Shown here: positions 43,373-52,112 of the stretch, piece by piece
Position numbering within the stretch: position 1 is the stretch's first letter
Layout: every line of letters starts with the position of its first letter
DNA from: CAJWOS01 sp964502005
GTDB taxonomy: Bacteria > Myxococcota_A > UBA796 > UBA2385
Direction of reading: 5' to 3'
DNA: 64,000 bases
NCBI GenBank assembly: GCA_964502005.1
Contig: CAZCUX010000003.1
Coordinates: forward strand, 248,001-312,000
Position numbers and translations under genes: made by a program
Notes under the pieces: model-generated
Databases searched by the model: none
The model's input: the letters and a program-made list of their open reading frames with translations, nothing else
What the model was told of the DNA's origin: nothing

Positions 43373-44089
43373 ATGGGCTTCTTCGATCGTCTCGCCCAGG
43401 TGTGGAAGGGCTTTCTCGGCCTCTGGATCTCGGACATCGAGAATCGCAACCCGGAGGCAGTCTACGAGGCTGCAATCGAGGAGCGAATTCGCAAGCATCG
43501 CGACCTGAAAAAGGCCGTATCGGGCATTGTGTACCTTCGAAACAAGCTCCAGGCGGAGCTTGACCAAAAGGAGAAGGAGCTCGCGGAGGTGCAGCTCCAG
43601 ATTCCGGTCGCTGTAGAAGAAGGGGAAGACGAAGCTGCGCTGGTCCTCATCGAGAAAAAGGACGAGCTTGACGCCGCAATCATCGGCCTTCGGGGCGAAC
43701 TCGAGAAGGTCAGTGGGCAGGCGGAAGAGGCGAAGTCGGGCTTGCTGCAGTTCCAAGGTGAAATTGAAAAGCTCAAGCGCGAAAAGATTGAGATGCTCGC
43801 CAAGAAGCAGAATGCTGAGGCCCGCATCAAGATTCAGGAAACTCTGGAGGGACTTTCGACGGATGCCGATATCAAGGCACTCGAGAACATCCGGGAGACC
43901 ATCAACAAGAAGTCCGCCGAAGCTGACGTGACCGGAGAAATCAAGGGCGAGTCCTTGGATTCGAAGCTTGCGAAAATCAAGGCAAAGACCGCCAACGCCG
44001 CCGCAAAGTCCCAGTTGGCAGACATGAAAAAGCAGCTCGCAGCGAAGAAAGCAGCAGAAGCTGCTTCCGGTGTGAAGAAGACGATGTAG
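43373..44089 (+). CDS. pspA: PspA/IM30-family membrane-remodelling protein
   Basis: The 238-residue protein has the PspA fold: N-terminal amphipathic helix MGFFDRLAQVWKGFLGLW, then long helical hairpins (EAVYEAAIEERIRKHRDLKK, AELDQKEKELAEVQLQIPVA). The conserved turn region common to PspA and Vipp1 is retained. ESCRT-III-like PspA proteins polymerise on damaged inner membranes. The C-terminal ~50 residues are Lys/Ala-rich and helical. GGAG lies eight bases before the ATG at 43373. No pspF or pspB/C neighbours are present, so regulation differs from E. coli. Confidence 0.9.
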   Translation: MGFFDRLAQVWKGFLGLWISDIENRNPEAVYEAAIEERIRKHRDLKKAVSGIVYLRNKLQAELDQKEKELAEVQLQIPVAVEEGEDEAALVLIEKKDELDAAIIGLRGELEKVSGQAEEAKSGLLQFQGEIEKLKREKIEMLAKKQNAEARIKIQETLEGLSTDADIKALENIRETINKKSAEADVTGEIKGESLDSKLAKIKAKTANAAAKSQLADMKKQLAAKKAAEAASGVKKTM

Positions 44090-44135
44090 GCCCGGTCCGT
44101 CTGGACAGGATTTGTGTCGGTAAGCAGGAGTGGAG

Positions 44136-46952
44136 ATGGATGACGTGCCAAGTCGGTTGGCGCGATGGTGGGGTGGGTTGGAAGATTCCGCCCGCCGGGA
44201 CGTTTCGATTCTCGCGCTGATTTGTGCGGGATTCGTTGGTCATTACCTCGTCTTCACCATTCCGCAGCCGTTCTTCATCGAGGACTCCGGCATTTCCTTT
44301 GCGTTTGCGCGGAACTTCGTCGAGGGAGACGGATTTGTCGGGTACCCCGGTGGCGAGCGCGTAGAGGGCTACTCCAACTTCACCTGGACCATGCTGATTG
44401 CTGCCTTGTACGCCCTTGGTGTGCCACCCTGGACGTCGGCCAAGGTGGTCGGAGCGGTGTTGGGAACGGCGACTCTGCCGCTGGTCTATCGAATCGTGCG
44501 GAAGGCTGACCCCTCGAAGTATTCCCGCGCTGCATTGCTTGCACCTGCATTGTTGGCCGCCTCCACCCAATATGTCGTTTGGGCGGCTTCGGGACTCGAG
44601 AATAGCCTCGTCTGCTTTCTTCTCGCGGGCGGCATTCACCAGCTCCTCGTCGACATGGATGAAGACTCTCCCAAGATGCTTCCTCGGTCGGCGTTTTGGT
44701 TCGCCGCGCTCGCGATGTCGCGCCCGGAGACGGTCGCGTATGGTGGCATTGCTGGTCTTGCGCTGGTTCTCGATGCGACCGTGCGACGTCGATTTGCCCT
44801 CCTTGCGCGCTGGATTCCGTGCTTCTTGCTGCCCATTGTTGCCTATCAAGGTTGGCGATATTGGTACTTTGCGTGGGAGTTTCCCAATACGTATTATGCA
44901 AAGTTGGGTACGGGCAAAAAGTTCAAGCCTTGGACCTGGGATGCGGGGGGCTGGAAATACATCAAGAACTACATGGTCAATCACCATGTAATTTACGTGT
45001 TGCCGCTCTTCACCGTAGCTACGGCAGGCATTCGCACCACCATGCGTTGGTTGGCCGTGGGCGTGGTGGTGGTGGTCGGTATCCCCTTGTTTTGGGACGG
45101 AAAGGCCGGGCTTGAACACCTGGGACTGGACCCCGCTCCCGCGTTCTGGTCTGCGTTGGTTGCCAAGTGGGGATACATCCGGACGTATTTGGTTGCCGGG
45201 GCAGTCACGGTTCTTGGCCTCGCGGTCCTGTTGCGCCCCGGTTGGCGCGCGCGCGGGATGCTGTGGTGCGTCACCGTATTTGGAACGTTTTTCGCGCTGT
45301 ACACCGGTGGCGACTGGATGGACCAATTCCGCTGGTTCAATATGGTTGTCATGGGCATGTTGCCAATGCTTGCACTGGCGGTGGTGGAATTGGTTCACTC
45401 GCTCGTCGGGGAACAGACGCGCATTCGCGTGCCGGCAAGTTGGGTGGGAGCACCAGAGTGGGTGCAGCGCGGGTTTAGTGTGCGAAAAGCGCTCATCTTG
45501 GCAGCCTTGGGGCTGTGGGTTGCCGGGGAAGCTTACGAGTCGAACCGCTTTGCCAATGAACCCGAAACCTCGGTGCGCGATATTTTTCGACGGGTACGGT
45601 ATATGTCTTGGGTCCAGCGCAAGCTCGACGTAGACAACGTCACTCTGTTGGATGTCGATATGGGCGCCCACATGTATTACTCAGGGTGGCGAATCGTTGA
45701 TATTGCGGGTCTCATCGATGTTCCGATGGCGAGGCACTCCAACTTCGACATGAAGTTCATTCGGAACTATGTATTTGAAGAACGCAATCCAGAGTTCGCG
45801 CATGTGCATGGTGGCTGGGCCACCACGAGCAAAATTCCACGCCACAAGGAATGGAAGGAGCGCTACATCGAAATTGCGGGATATCCCATTTCCAAGCGGG
45901 TATTGCATATTGGAAACTATGTGCGGCGGGACCTGATTGCGTCGCGTTCGGTCGAGTCCTTCGATTCGACGGCGGTTGGATTTGAAGGAATGGTGACGAT
46001 GACGAAGTTTTCGTTACCGTCACCTGTCGTGGCTCCCGGTGGATTTTTGTTTTTGGATACGGAGTGGGCCGCAACATTGCGGCGCCATGACTTCCGCATC
46101 GTCGTCTTTTTGCACGATGAGACGGGTGTTGTCGCCGCAAACACCTTTGCGCCTGGCCATGGCTGGTTTCCGTCGAACGAATGGAAGGTGTCTGACCGTG
46201 TGCGCGGGCCCTATCGGCTGCGTATCCCCGAGGCGCTGCCGGAGGGCACGTATCGCGTGGGGCTCGTTCTGCTCGACGAGGCATCCGGGGAGGTGCTCCC
46301 CTTCAAGGCTGGCGACAAGAGCGCAGAAGCGGTCTTTTTGCCGGGGGAATGGCACGCGAGCGCAACCGTGCAGGTGGTCTCCAAGGACGCCGCATTGGAC
46401 GAAGCGAATCGTGTATTCGCGGGGGTCGGTCCGACTGCGGAAGCGGGAGACTGCGAAGGAGCGTGGCAGGTTTGGAAGAACGCAGGTCGCCATGTTCTCA
46501 ATCGTCCCGCTTGGCTGGCCGAGCAGGAGCAGCTTGCGCGGCGTTCCGTCGGTAGCTGCCACGCCCTCCGGGCAGACGCGGAGACGGAGCTGTCTGCCAA
46601 AGCAAGCCACCTCAAGACTGCTCTGTTGGTCGACCACCGGAATCCGGATGCGCGTGCGCGTGCAGGCGAAGTGGCAGACGCGGCGGAGGAAATTGCCGAA
46701 GCCCGGTGGGCAGAAGAAGACTGGGAACAGGCCTATCGAATGCTTTCGATGTCCCTGGACGTCGACCCCAGTCGCAGTTGGACACGGCGCAAGGCCGAAG
46801 ATGCGCGGGATTACTGGCTGCGGGTGGTTCGTCCCGGTCGCACCAAGGCAGACCTTCCGAGCCGTGCGTTGCCGGAAGGCGACACCTTAGATGCCGGACC
46901 TTCCGAGGAGGGCGTAGAAGACGTCGAGCCGTTTGAGGGCGGAGAGCGGTAA
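44136..46952 (+). CDS. GT-C-fold membrane glycosyltransferase-like protein
   Basis: The 938-residue protein has about ten TM helices in residues ~20-490. The first periplasmic loop carries an acidic catalytic-type motif followed by the family signature (FFIEDSGISFAFARNFVEGD and GERVEGYSNFTWT), as in AftB-like arabinofuranosyl and related polyprenyl-phosphate-dependent transferases. A soluble domain follows (~520-935) with a jelly-roll-like segment (FRIVVFLHDETGVVAANTFA) and C-terminal helices resembling TPRs (EDWEQAYRMLSMSLDVDPSR). Start ATG 44136 has AGGAG five bases upstream; the GTG at 44130 is less likely. Sugar and acceptor unknown; it is encoded 46 bp after pspA. Confidence 0.83.
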   Translation: MDDVPSRLARWWGGLEDSARRDVSILALICAGFVGHYLVFTIPQPFFIEDSGISFAFARNFVEGDGFVGYPGGERVEGYSNFTWTMLIAALYALGVPPWTSAKVVGAVLGTATLPLVYRIVRKADPSKYSRAALLAPALLAASTQYVVWAASGLENSLVCFLLAGGIHQLLVDMDEDSPKMLPRSAFWFAALAMSRPETVAYGGIAGLALVLDATVRRRFALLARWIPCFLLPIVAYQGWRYWYFAWEFPNTYYAKLGTGKKFKPWTWDAGGWKYIKNYMVNHHVIYVLPLFTVATAGIRTTMRWLAVGVVVVVGIPLFWDGKAGLEHLGLDPAPAFWSALVAKWGYIRTYLVAGAVTVLGLAVLLRPGWRARGMLWCVTVFGTFFALYTGGDWMDQFRWFNMVVMGMLPMLALAVVELVHSLVGEQTRIRVPASWVGAPEWVQRGFSVRKALILAALGLWVAGEAYESNRFANEPETSVRDIFRRVRYMSWVQRKLDVDNVTLLDVDMGAHMYYSGWRIVDIAGLIDVPMARHSNFDMKFIRNYVFEERNPEFAHVHGGWATTSKIPRHKEWKERYIEIAGYPISKRVLHIGNYVRRDLIASRSVESFDSTAVGFEGMVTMTKFSLPSPVVAPGGFLFLDTEWAATLRRHDFRIVVFLHDETGVVAANTFAPGHGWFPSNEWKVSDRVRGPYRLRIPEALPEGTYRVGLVLLDEASGEVLPFKAGDKSAEAVFLPGEWHASATVQVVSKDAALDEANRVFAGVGPTAEAGDCEGAWQVWKNAGRHVLNRPAWLAEQEQLARRSVGSCHALRADAETELSAKASHLKTALLVDHRNPDARARAGEVADAAEEIAEARWAEEDWEQAYRMLSMSLDVDPSRSWTRRKAEDARDYWLRVVRPGRTKADLPSRALPEGDTLDAGPSEEGVEDVEPFEGGER

Positions 46953-46960
46953 GTGCGGGG

Positions 46961-47875
46961 TCAGCGCACCAGTGTGCGAAAGTCGCGGCCGGAAAGCTCC
47001 ACGAAGTCGCACATCTCTTGCAGGCGGGACAGCACGCGGTCACCAACGCGGTCGCCCAACGTCTGCGGGTTGGCCTCCACCAACGCAGCATTGGGGGGAG
47101 CGGCCCCGGTAGCGGCAGCTGGCCGGTAGTTGGTCGAGCCGAGCGTGCAGCCTTGGGCGTTGTACCGGCGGCTGATGACCTCGTCGATGATAGCAAGTTC
47201 CCAGTCGGTCAGGCGGCCCTTTCCAAGTTCGTCAATCGCGAGAATGGGTATCGACACCAGCGCGTCCAATATTGGACCGTCAGACTTCCCTTCGCTGTAT
47301 CCCGCCTTCAGTTGGCCGAGCAGACGAGTAAACTCGATAAATTTCGCAGGCACTCCGTGGCGGAGTACTAGGTCGCGTACCACCGCGACCAGTAGATGCG
47401 TCTTTCCCCGCCCGACTGCGCCGTGAAGAATGAGACCACGGTTCTCTTGGCCGTTTTTCCAACGCCCCAGCCATGCGGAGATGTCGGTCAAGACACGCAT
47501 GTTTTCGGGAGCATGGGTCAATACGCCCTGTGTGTAGGTTTCTAGGCTTGCGAACGTGTAGCGGCCGGGGATTTCCGCAGCCGTGAACAGCCGCGCGCGG
47601 TCGTGTACTTTTTGGCAACGGCAACGGCCGGTACGGATGACATCTGACACCAATGCGGTCACGGTGCCCGAGTTTAGGCAGCGGTCGCAGTTGGGAATGC
47701 ACATACAAGGCGACGCGACGGCACGCTCCCCCGCATTTCGAAATGCGAGGCCACTGCCTGCGCAGACGCGGCAGTCGGGATGGGGCATCGCGGCTTCGGG
47801 TAAGTCTTCAATCCGCTGGATGGGGGTCTGAATAACAGTAGAGGACGAAAAGCTTGGCTTTGCAGACGACGTCAT
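46961..47875 (-). CDS. DnaC/IstB-like ATPase with Cys-rich N-terminus (helicase loader?)
   Basis: The 304-residue protein has eight cysteines in a DnaJ-like zinc-binding arrangement: C35/C38, C57/C59/C63/C66 and C85/C87. A DnaC-type AAA+ domain follows: RYTFASLETYTQG, Walker A GAVGRGKTH (152-160), Walker B ILAIDELGKG and a sensor-like GSTNYRP. The C-terminal RVLSRLQEMCDFVELSGRDF matches the arginine-finger region of DnaC/DnaI loaders. It would load the replicative helicase or serve a DNA element. The ATG overlaps the upstream gene's stop by 4 bp. No transposase or integrase lies nearby, so an IstB role is unlikely. Confidence 0.85.
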   Translation of the reverse strand: MTSSAKPSFSSSTVIQTPIQRIEDLPEAAMPHPDCRVCAGSGLAFRNAGERAVASPCMCIPNCDRCLNSGTVTALVSDVIRTGRCRCQKVHDRARLFTAAEIPGRYTFASLETYTQGVLTHAPENMRVLTDISAWLGRWKNGQENRGLILHGAVGRGKTHLLVAVVRDLVLRHGVPAKFIEFTRLLGQLKAGYSEGKSDGPILDALVSIPILAIDELGKGRLTDWELAIIDEVISRRYNAQGCTLGSTNYRPAAATGAAPPNAALVEANPQTLGDRVGDRVLSRLQEMCDFVELSGRDFRTLVR

Positions 47876-48576
47876 GAAGTGGTTCCCGGTAGGAGAGTCT
47901 GCCAGAGTGGGCTTGGGTCCACGTGGGCCACCTGCGCACGCAGGGTTTGTCGAATCTTTTCTTCGATGAGCGCTTCAAACAATCGGGGCGACGTGACAGC
48001 TTCAAGAGCCGCAAGCTCCGCGACCGCTGCCGCACGAAGGGTATCGAGTTGTGGCTGGGCTGCCTCCCAGATTCCTTCGTGGAAGCGGCGACATGCAGCA
48101 GAAAACGCGAGCTGGGTGGATTCCGCATGGGCATCCGCGGTGGCCAACGCCGTGAGTTCTGCTATCAACTGGTCGCGGGCGGAGGAGAATTCGGGTGGAA
48201 TCTGTGTGGTGGTGAGGTTGTGCAGCACGTCTTGGAGCGTGTGCGGTTGACTTGGCGGCTTGGCGCCACGGGACTTTGTCGGGATGGGCTTGGGGCGCTC
48301 GCCAAATGATTTCTTGACTTCTGCCTTGCAGGCAGCGAGCGTAAGGTACGAACGCGCCACTTTCTGGGCTCTTTGGCGTGCTACACGGTCGATGCTCGCC
48401 AAAATTCCGGCGACGGGAATCCCGCGATCCAACCAGTCCGATAACAAGTGCGTATCCGTGGACGAGAGGAATGGTGCGCCTCCGCGCATTACGACAAGGT
48501 ACGCCCGTACTTCTTCCGCAAGCTCCGCCCGGTGCTCGTCGGACATCTTGTTGATAGAGTCTTGTTTTGAGTCCAT
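47872..48576 (-). CDS. Hypothetical partner of the DnaC-like ATPase
   Basis: The 234-residue protein starts at ATG 48576; the frame extends further upstream, but there it overlaps the oppositely oriented barrel gene. It is mostly helical. Residues ~20-75 (ELAEEVRAYLVVMRGGAPFL, then SDWLDRGIPVAGILASIDRV) look like a small helical DNA-replication-type domain of the kind seen in DnaD/DnaT-like primosome proteins. The resemblance is only in pattern. A Lys/Pro-rich linker and a second helical domain follow. It is translationally coupled to the DnaC-like gene (ATGA), so a joint role in helicase loading is a reasonable inference. Confidence 0.72.
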   Translation of the reverse strand: MDSKQDSINKMSDEHRAELAEEVRAYLVVMRGGAPFLSSTDTHLLSDWLDRGIPVAGILASIDRVARQRAQKVARSYLTLAACKAEVKKSFGERPKPIPTKSRGAKPPSQPHTLQDVLHNLTTTQIPPEFSSARDQLIAELTALATADAHAESTQLAFSAACRRFHEGIWEAAQPQLDTLRAAAVAELAALEAVTSPRLFEALIEEKIRQTLRAQVAHVDPSPLWQTLLPGTTS

Positions 48577-48634
48577 GTTGCGCCCTGGTTTGGTGCGACC
48601 TATCATCTCGCCCCCCCGCATTGTCGGAGTCGGA

Positions 48635-49816
48635 ATGAACCTCTCCTTGTCCTCCCCCGTCCGGTCGGCGCTCGCTGGCATCGTTGTGGCGCTCCAGCTG
48701 GGTGCTTCCACCGCCGTGGCCGGGGATGATGATTTCGACCTCGGCCTCGACGAAGATGGGGGTGGGGAAGAAAAGCCCAAAGCCCCCACATCTGACCCCG
48801 AGGGCGGGGATTTGGACGAAGATCCCGACGACGACGAGTGGTTGCCTTCAACGGGCGGCGGCGGTGGCGGCGAGGAGCTGAAGTTTGACGATGACGAAGG
48901 TGGCTCCGAGGACGGTGTCGTAAAGCCGCGTGGTCCGGGCGAAGACTCGGCGCAGATCTACCGCGACGCGCTGGATGAGTATGGCCGGTTGTCTGCGGAC
49001 GAAGAAGCCCTCGCTTGGGAACGGTACTTGCGAAAGTATCCGAACTCTATTTTTCGCTCGAAGATTGACCAACGCGTCGAGGAGCTGAGCTCCCAGCTCT
49101 ATGAAGATGCGATGTTTGGCGATGGCGGCGACCGTGTGGTCGATGCCGCGCGGCGGGAGCTGCGGTATGCGCAGCCGATGTTGCTCGAAAACATCGACCC
49201 ACGCACAAAACTGCGTGCGGGCTTCGAGTGGGGGTATCCCAACTGGATCAACTTGATGGCCGACTACGAATACGCGGTCATGCGGGAGTTGTCCGTACAT
49301 GCCGGTATTCGCAACCGGTTCACCGGGTATTCTTTTGAAGCGGGTCCGCGGTATGCGCTCATCAAGTCGTCCCGCCTGGGTCTCTTGGTCACCGGTATTG
49401 GCGACTTGCGCGCCAACCTGAATCCGGGGTTCTTTGCGTTTCGGCCCCAGTTGGCGGTCGGCAAGCGAATCCGCATGGGTGATATGTACCTCGATACCAA
49501 CGTTCAGGGCGGCTACGACCTCGTCTTCCAAGGCGGCCTCTCTCCGCGCTTGGTGGGAGGCGGCAACTTCAGCCTCGCTGCGTCCGATAACCTCCGTATC
49601 TATGTCGAGACGTCCACCTATATGAAGGGGATGGGCGAAGAACAGATTGGGTCGTTCCGGTTCAATCAGGTGACCTTCGGCATGAAGTTTGTCGAGCGAA
49701 AGTCCAAATCGCAGGACAAGTTTGAGGCCGGCTTCGGAGCCACGGCGCCGTATACGGTCAACTACTGGCGCTACCACTACGGTGCTATCGCTGGTGACGT
49801 CAACCTGTATCTTTGA
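48635..49816 (+). CDS. Outer-membrane beta-barrel protein
   Basis: The 393-residue protein has a signal peptide (SALAGIVVALQLGASTAVAG), a strongly acidic Gly-rich segment (residues ~30-105), and a helical segment with EEALAWERYLRKYPNSIFRS. The C-terminal ~215 residues show alternating amphipathic strands typical of a barrel (LRAGFEWGYPNWINLMADYE, RLGLLVTGIGDLRANLNPGF, LDTNVQGGYDLVFQGGLSPR). The last residues (GDVNLYL) do not end in the usual aromatic residue of BamA substrates. GGAG is six bases before the ATG at 48635; it is divergent from the DnaC-partner gene. Confidence 0.8.
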   Translation: MNLSLSSPVRSALAGIVVALQLGASTAVAGDDDFDLGLDEDGGGEEKPKAPTSDPEGGDLDEDPDDDEWLPSTGGGGGGEELKFDDDEGGSEDGVVKPRGPGEDSAQIYRDALDEYGRLSADEEALAWERYLRKYPNSIFRSKIDQRVEELSSQLYEDAMFGDGGDRVVDAARRELRYAQPMLLENIDPRTKLRAGFEWGYPNWINLMADYEYAVMRELSVHAGIRNRFTGYSFEAGPRYALIKSSRLGLLVTGIGDLRANLNPGFFAFRPQLAVGKRIRMGDMYLDTNVQGGYDLVFQGGLSPRLVGGGNFSLAASDNLRIYVETSTYMKGMGEEQIGSFRFNQVTFGMKFVERKSKSQDKFEAGFGATAPYTVNYWRYHYGAIAGDVNLYL

Positions 49817-49906
49817 TGCAGGGTACCGGAACAGCGGTCTGTATGCTTGATTCCGTCGGGTTTGCCTCCTGCCGTATCTTCGACGCGCAGGGAAGTTAGG
49901 ATTGGG

Positions 49907-49943
49907 GGACCGTCTTTCCGTTCTGGTGTCGGAAAGGCGGTCC
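49907..49943 (+). terminator. Long hairpin downstream of the barrel gene
   Basis: GGACCGTCTTTCCG (49907-49920) pairs along all 14 positions with CGGAAAGGCGGTCC (49930-49943), with one G-U pair and a 9-nt loop. It lies 91 bp after the stop codon. There is no T-tract, so it may act with Rho or as a 3'-end stabiliser. Confidence 0.55.
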
Positions 49944-50065
49944 GCTTGGGTTGGAAACAAGCTCTTTTTCGGTCTCGATGAGCGCGTACATCCACAGGGC
50001 TTGATGTTGCATCTCGCAACGTAGGCTCCGCGATGTCCGTTTGTGTCGAAGACCTGGAGTGGACG

Positions 50066-51238
50066 ATGAGCGACCTCATGTGGGCGTTGACCTTCGACCG
50101 CAGTCGCGAAGACTGGGCCACCTCGCGTGGGCTTGTGAAGGAGCGTGTGCCCGTACCGACGTTGGACGAGCCCGACGGTGCCGACCGCTCCAACTGCATC
50201 ATTCGTGTCATGAAGGCGGGTTTCTGCGGCAGCGACCGTGGAATCTGGTGGCGCAAGGCCTTCGGCGACATGATTTTGGGGAGCCTCGACGACGAAGGGG
50301 CGAATCGGCGCGTCATCGGGCACGAACTGCTTGGCGAGATTGTGGCCGTGGGTAGTCGTGTGGAAGAGAAGTATGGCTATGGGCCAGGGATGGTGGTCTC
50401 TACGGAGAGCCACATCGTATGTGGGGTGTGCGCGCAGTGCCGCGTAGGAGATTTGCATGTCTGTGCCGACGACAAAATCATCGGCATCTCCCGTGACGGA
50501 TGTTTTGCGGAGTACGTCAAGCTTCCTGCAAAAGCGCTTTGGCGGACGGATATCGACCGCATTCGACCCGAGGTAGCGACTGTTCAGGAGCCCTTCGGGA
50601 ATGCAGTCCACGCATGCCAGGCGACCGACCTGCGCGGCAAGACCGTAGCGGTGATTGGCTGTGGAACCATCGGACTCTTTGCAATCCTGATTGCAAAGGG
50701 AATGGGTGCCAGCAGGGTGTTGGGCGTAGAGGTCGATGCCCATCACGCTGCGCTCGCGCGACGATTGGGGTGCGAGGTAGTACTTACGCCTGCGCGGCCT
50801 CCAGCAGATGCGCCCCATGCGAGCGACCCATTGCTTGTCCAGCAGGTCCGCGACCTTACGGGTGGGGTTGGCGTCGATGTTGTGTTTGAAATGGCCGGCT
50901 TCAACAGCGCTTTGAACAATGCGTTGAAGATGGTGCGGCGCGGTGGCCATGTGGTTTTGTTCGGTGTCAAGAATGGCGATGCGGTCCTAGAGGACTACCA
51001 CCGCGTCATCATGAACGGAATCCACCTCCATGGCGTTGTCGGACGGCAGATTTTTGGGACTTGGGAAATGACCCGCGCGCTGTTGGAAAACCGCGCCAAC
51101 GGGATTCAGGACGCCGTGTGGGAGGTCATTCTCAATCGCGGCGAGGGCACCCGCGTGTCGATGTCCGACTGGGAGGCGGGCGCGTTTGAACAGATGATTT
51201 CCCAGCATCCGAAGGTCATCATCGAGTTCGACCGATAA
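50066..51238 (+). CDS. Zinc-dependent medium-chain dehydrogenase
   Basis: The 390-residue protein is an MDR-superfamily enzyme. It has the catalytic-zinc segment AGFCGSDRGIW with GHELLGEIVAVG, the structural-zinc cysteines in CGVCAQCRVGDLHVC, and an NAD(P)-binding Rossmann motif VAVIGCGTIGLFAILIAKGM. The pattern is closest to threonine 3-dehydrogenase and polyol/glucose dehydrogenases. The substrate cannot be assigned. It is longer than typical Tdh (about 340), mainly through an N-terminal extension (MWALTFDRSREDWATSRGLV). GGAG precedes the ATG at 50066; the upstream ATG at 50033 has none. No pathway neighbours. Confidence 0.88.
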   Translation: MSDLMWALTFDRSREDWATSRGLVKERVPVPTLDEPDGADRSNCIIRVMKAGFCGSDRGIWWRKAFGDMILGSLDDEGANRRVIGHELLGEIVAVGSRVEEKYGYGPGMVVSTESHIVCGVCAQCRVGDLHVCADDKIIGISRDGCFAEYVKLPAKALWRTDIDRIRPEVATVQEPFGNAVHACQATDLRGKTVAVIGCGTIGLFAILIAKGMGASRVLGVEVDAHHAALARRLGCEVVLTPARPPADAPHASDPLLVQQVRDLTGGVGVDVVFEMAGFNSALNNALKMVRRGGHVVLFGVKNGDAVLEDYHRVIMNGIHLHGVVGRQIFGTWEMTRALLENRANGIQDAVWEVILNRGEGTRVSMSDWEAGAFEQMISQHPKVIIEFDR

Positions 51239-51631
51239 TCGGGCATCCGGAGCGCGCGACGTGGCCACCAGGGCATCGTCACTTTCCAGGCGGGCTGCGG
51301 GCCTTCCATCCCGTATGCGCCTGTTTTTCTCGCCGATGTGACCTTTCCGTTCGTAAGTGGTCAGCGTGCGGGACCCGACCGCAGCATCCACTGGTCTTGG
51401 CGGTATCTGCGCCAGTACGCAGTGGGGAAGCTGCTTTTGACGGGGAGCGGGTCTTGCCCGCGATTGTGCGTGGGCATAGCGGGGCGCACGTTGGGTGTGT
51501 GAGACCGAGCACGAAACGGTTGGGCCGTGGTGGAAGCGGTCATCAGCTCCGAACGATAGGTTTGCAACCTGCTGTAGCGATTTTGGCAGGGCAAATGCTG
51601 GCGCCCTTGGGCGTTGGTTTGGGTCCTTCGA
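51239..51631. other. 393-bp gap before the tRNA cluster
   Basis: This lies between the dehydrogenase gene and the tRNA terminator. No open frame with a ribosome-binding site or family resemblance was found, and I see no repeats. Confidence 0.45.
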
Positions 51632-51666
51632 AAAGGAAAAAACCCCTTCCCGTGATGGGAAGGGGT
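51632..51666 (-). terminator. Rho-independent terminator of the tRNA cluster
   Basis: ACCCCTTCCC (51642-51651) and GGGAAGGGGT (51657-51666) form a perfect 10-bp stem with a 5-nt loop. The A-rich run at 51632-51642 becomes the T-tract on the minus strand, 4 bp after the encoded CCA of tRNA-Arg. Confidence 0.9.
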
Positions 51667-51669
51667 AGA

Positions 51670-51746
51670 TGGCGCATCCAGGAGGAGTCGAACCCCCAAC
51701 CTTCGGATCCGTAGTCCGACGCTCTATCCAATTGAGCTATGGATGC
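51670..51746 (-). tRNA. tRNA-Arg(ACG), copy 1
   Basis: Read on the minus strand it folds as a complete cloverleaf: acceptor GCATCCA with TGGATGC, D-arm with AGCTCAATTGGATAGAGC, anticodon loop CTACGGA (ACG at 34-36) on a TCGGA/TCCGA stem, and T-loop GGTTCGACTCC. The discriminator is G and CCA is encoded. A34 is expected to be edited to inosine. It is the last gene before the terminator and identical to copy 2. Confidence 0.97.
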
Positions 51747-51756
51747 AGAAAAAGAA

Positions 51757-51843
51757 CGGAGACGGAGGGATTCGAACCCTCGGTAAGGTTGCCCCTACAC
51801 GGGATTAGCAATCCCGCTCCTTCGGCCGCTCGGACACGTCTCC
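51757..51843 (-). tRNA. tRNA-Ser(GCT), copy 1
   Basis: This 87-nt class II tRNA has acceptor GGAGACG with CGTCTCC, anticodon loop TTGCTAA (GCT) on a CGGGA/TCCCG stem, a long variable arm and T-loop GGTTCGAATCC. The discriminator is G and CCA is not encoded. It decodes AGC/AGU. It lies 10 nt upstream of tRNA-Arg(ACG) in the transcript. Confidence 0.97.
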
Positions 51844-51876
51844 GTAGGGGGTGCATGCCCAACTGGGCAGAAAGTG

Positions 51877-51950
51877 CGCGCCCAGAGGGAGTCGAACCCC
51901 CAACCTTCGGATCCGAAGTCCGATGCTCTATCCAATTGAGCTATAGGCGC
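51877..51950 (-). tRNA. tRNA-Arg(TCG)
   Basis: This cloverleaf has acceptor GCGCCTA with TGGGCGC (one U-G pair) and anticodon loop CTTCGGA (TCG). Its body is almost identical to the Arg(ACG) copies, implying origin by duplication. The discriminator is G and CCA is not encoded. It decodes CGA/CGG. It sits between the two duplicated Ser-Arg blocks. Confidence 0.96.
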
Positions 51951-51992
51951 ATGGTTCTGCCCGAGAACGGGAAGCTTCCACCCTTTCGAAAC

Positions 51993-52022
51993 CAAAAACC
52001 CCTTCCCGGAGAGGGAAGGGGT
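51993..52022 (-). terminator. Internal terminator within the tRNA cluster
   Basis: ACCCCTTCCC (51998-52007) and GGGAAGGGGT (52013-52022) form the same 10-bp stem as the terminal one, with five A's (51994-51998) serving as the T-tract on the minus strand. It sits 4 bp after tRNA-Arg(ACG) copy 2, so part of the transcription should stop before the last three tRNAs. Confidence 0.85.
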
Positions 52023-52025
52023 AGA

Positions 52026-52102
52026 TGGCGCATCCAGGAGGAGTCGAACCCCCAACCTTCGGATCCGTAGTCCGACGCTCTATCCAATTGAGCTATGGAT
52101 GC
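52026..52102 (-). tRNA. tRNA-Arg(ACG), copy 2
   Basis: Identical in sequence to the copy at 51670-51746, including the encoded CCA and the 10-nt spacer to tRNA-Ser(GCT). It belongs to the duplicated Ser-Arg-terminator block, displaced by 356 bp. Confidence 0.97.
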
Positions 52103-52112
52103 AGAAAAAGAA

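Noticed and set aside
43977..45671. 564-residue minus-strand frame
   Set aside because: Antisense to the PspA 3' end and the GT-C gene, both well supported by motifs and start sites.
46961..48576. IstB-type transposon gene or prophage replication module
   Set aside because: No transposase, integrase, inverted repeats or phage structural genes lie within reach; base composition looks like the neighbours.
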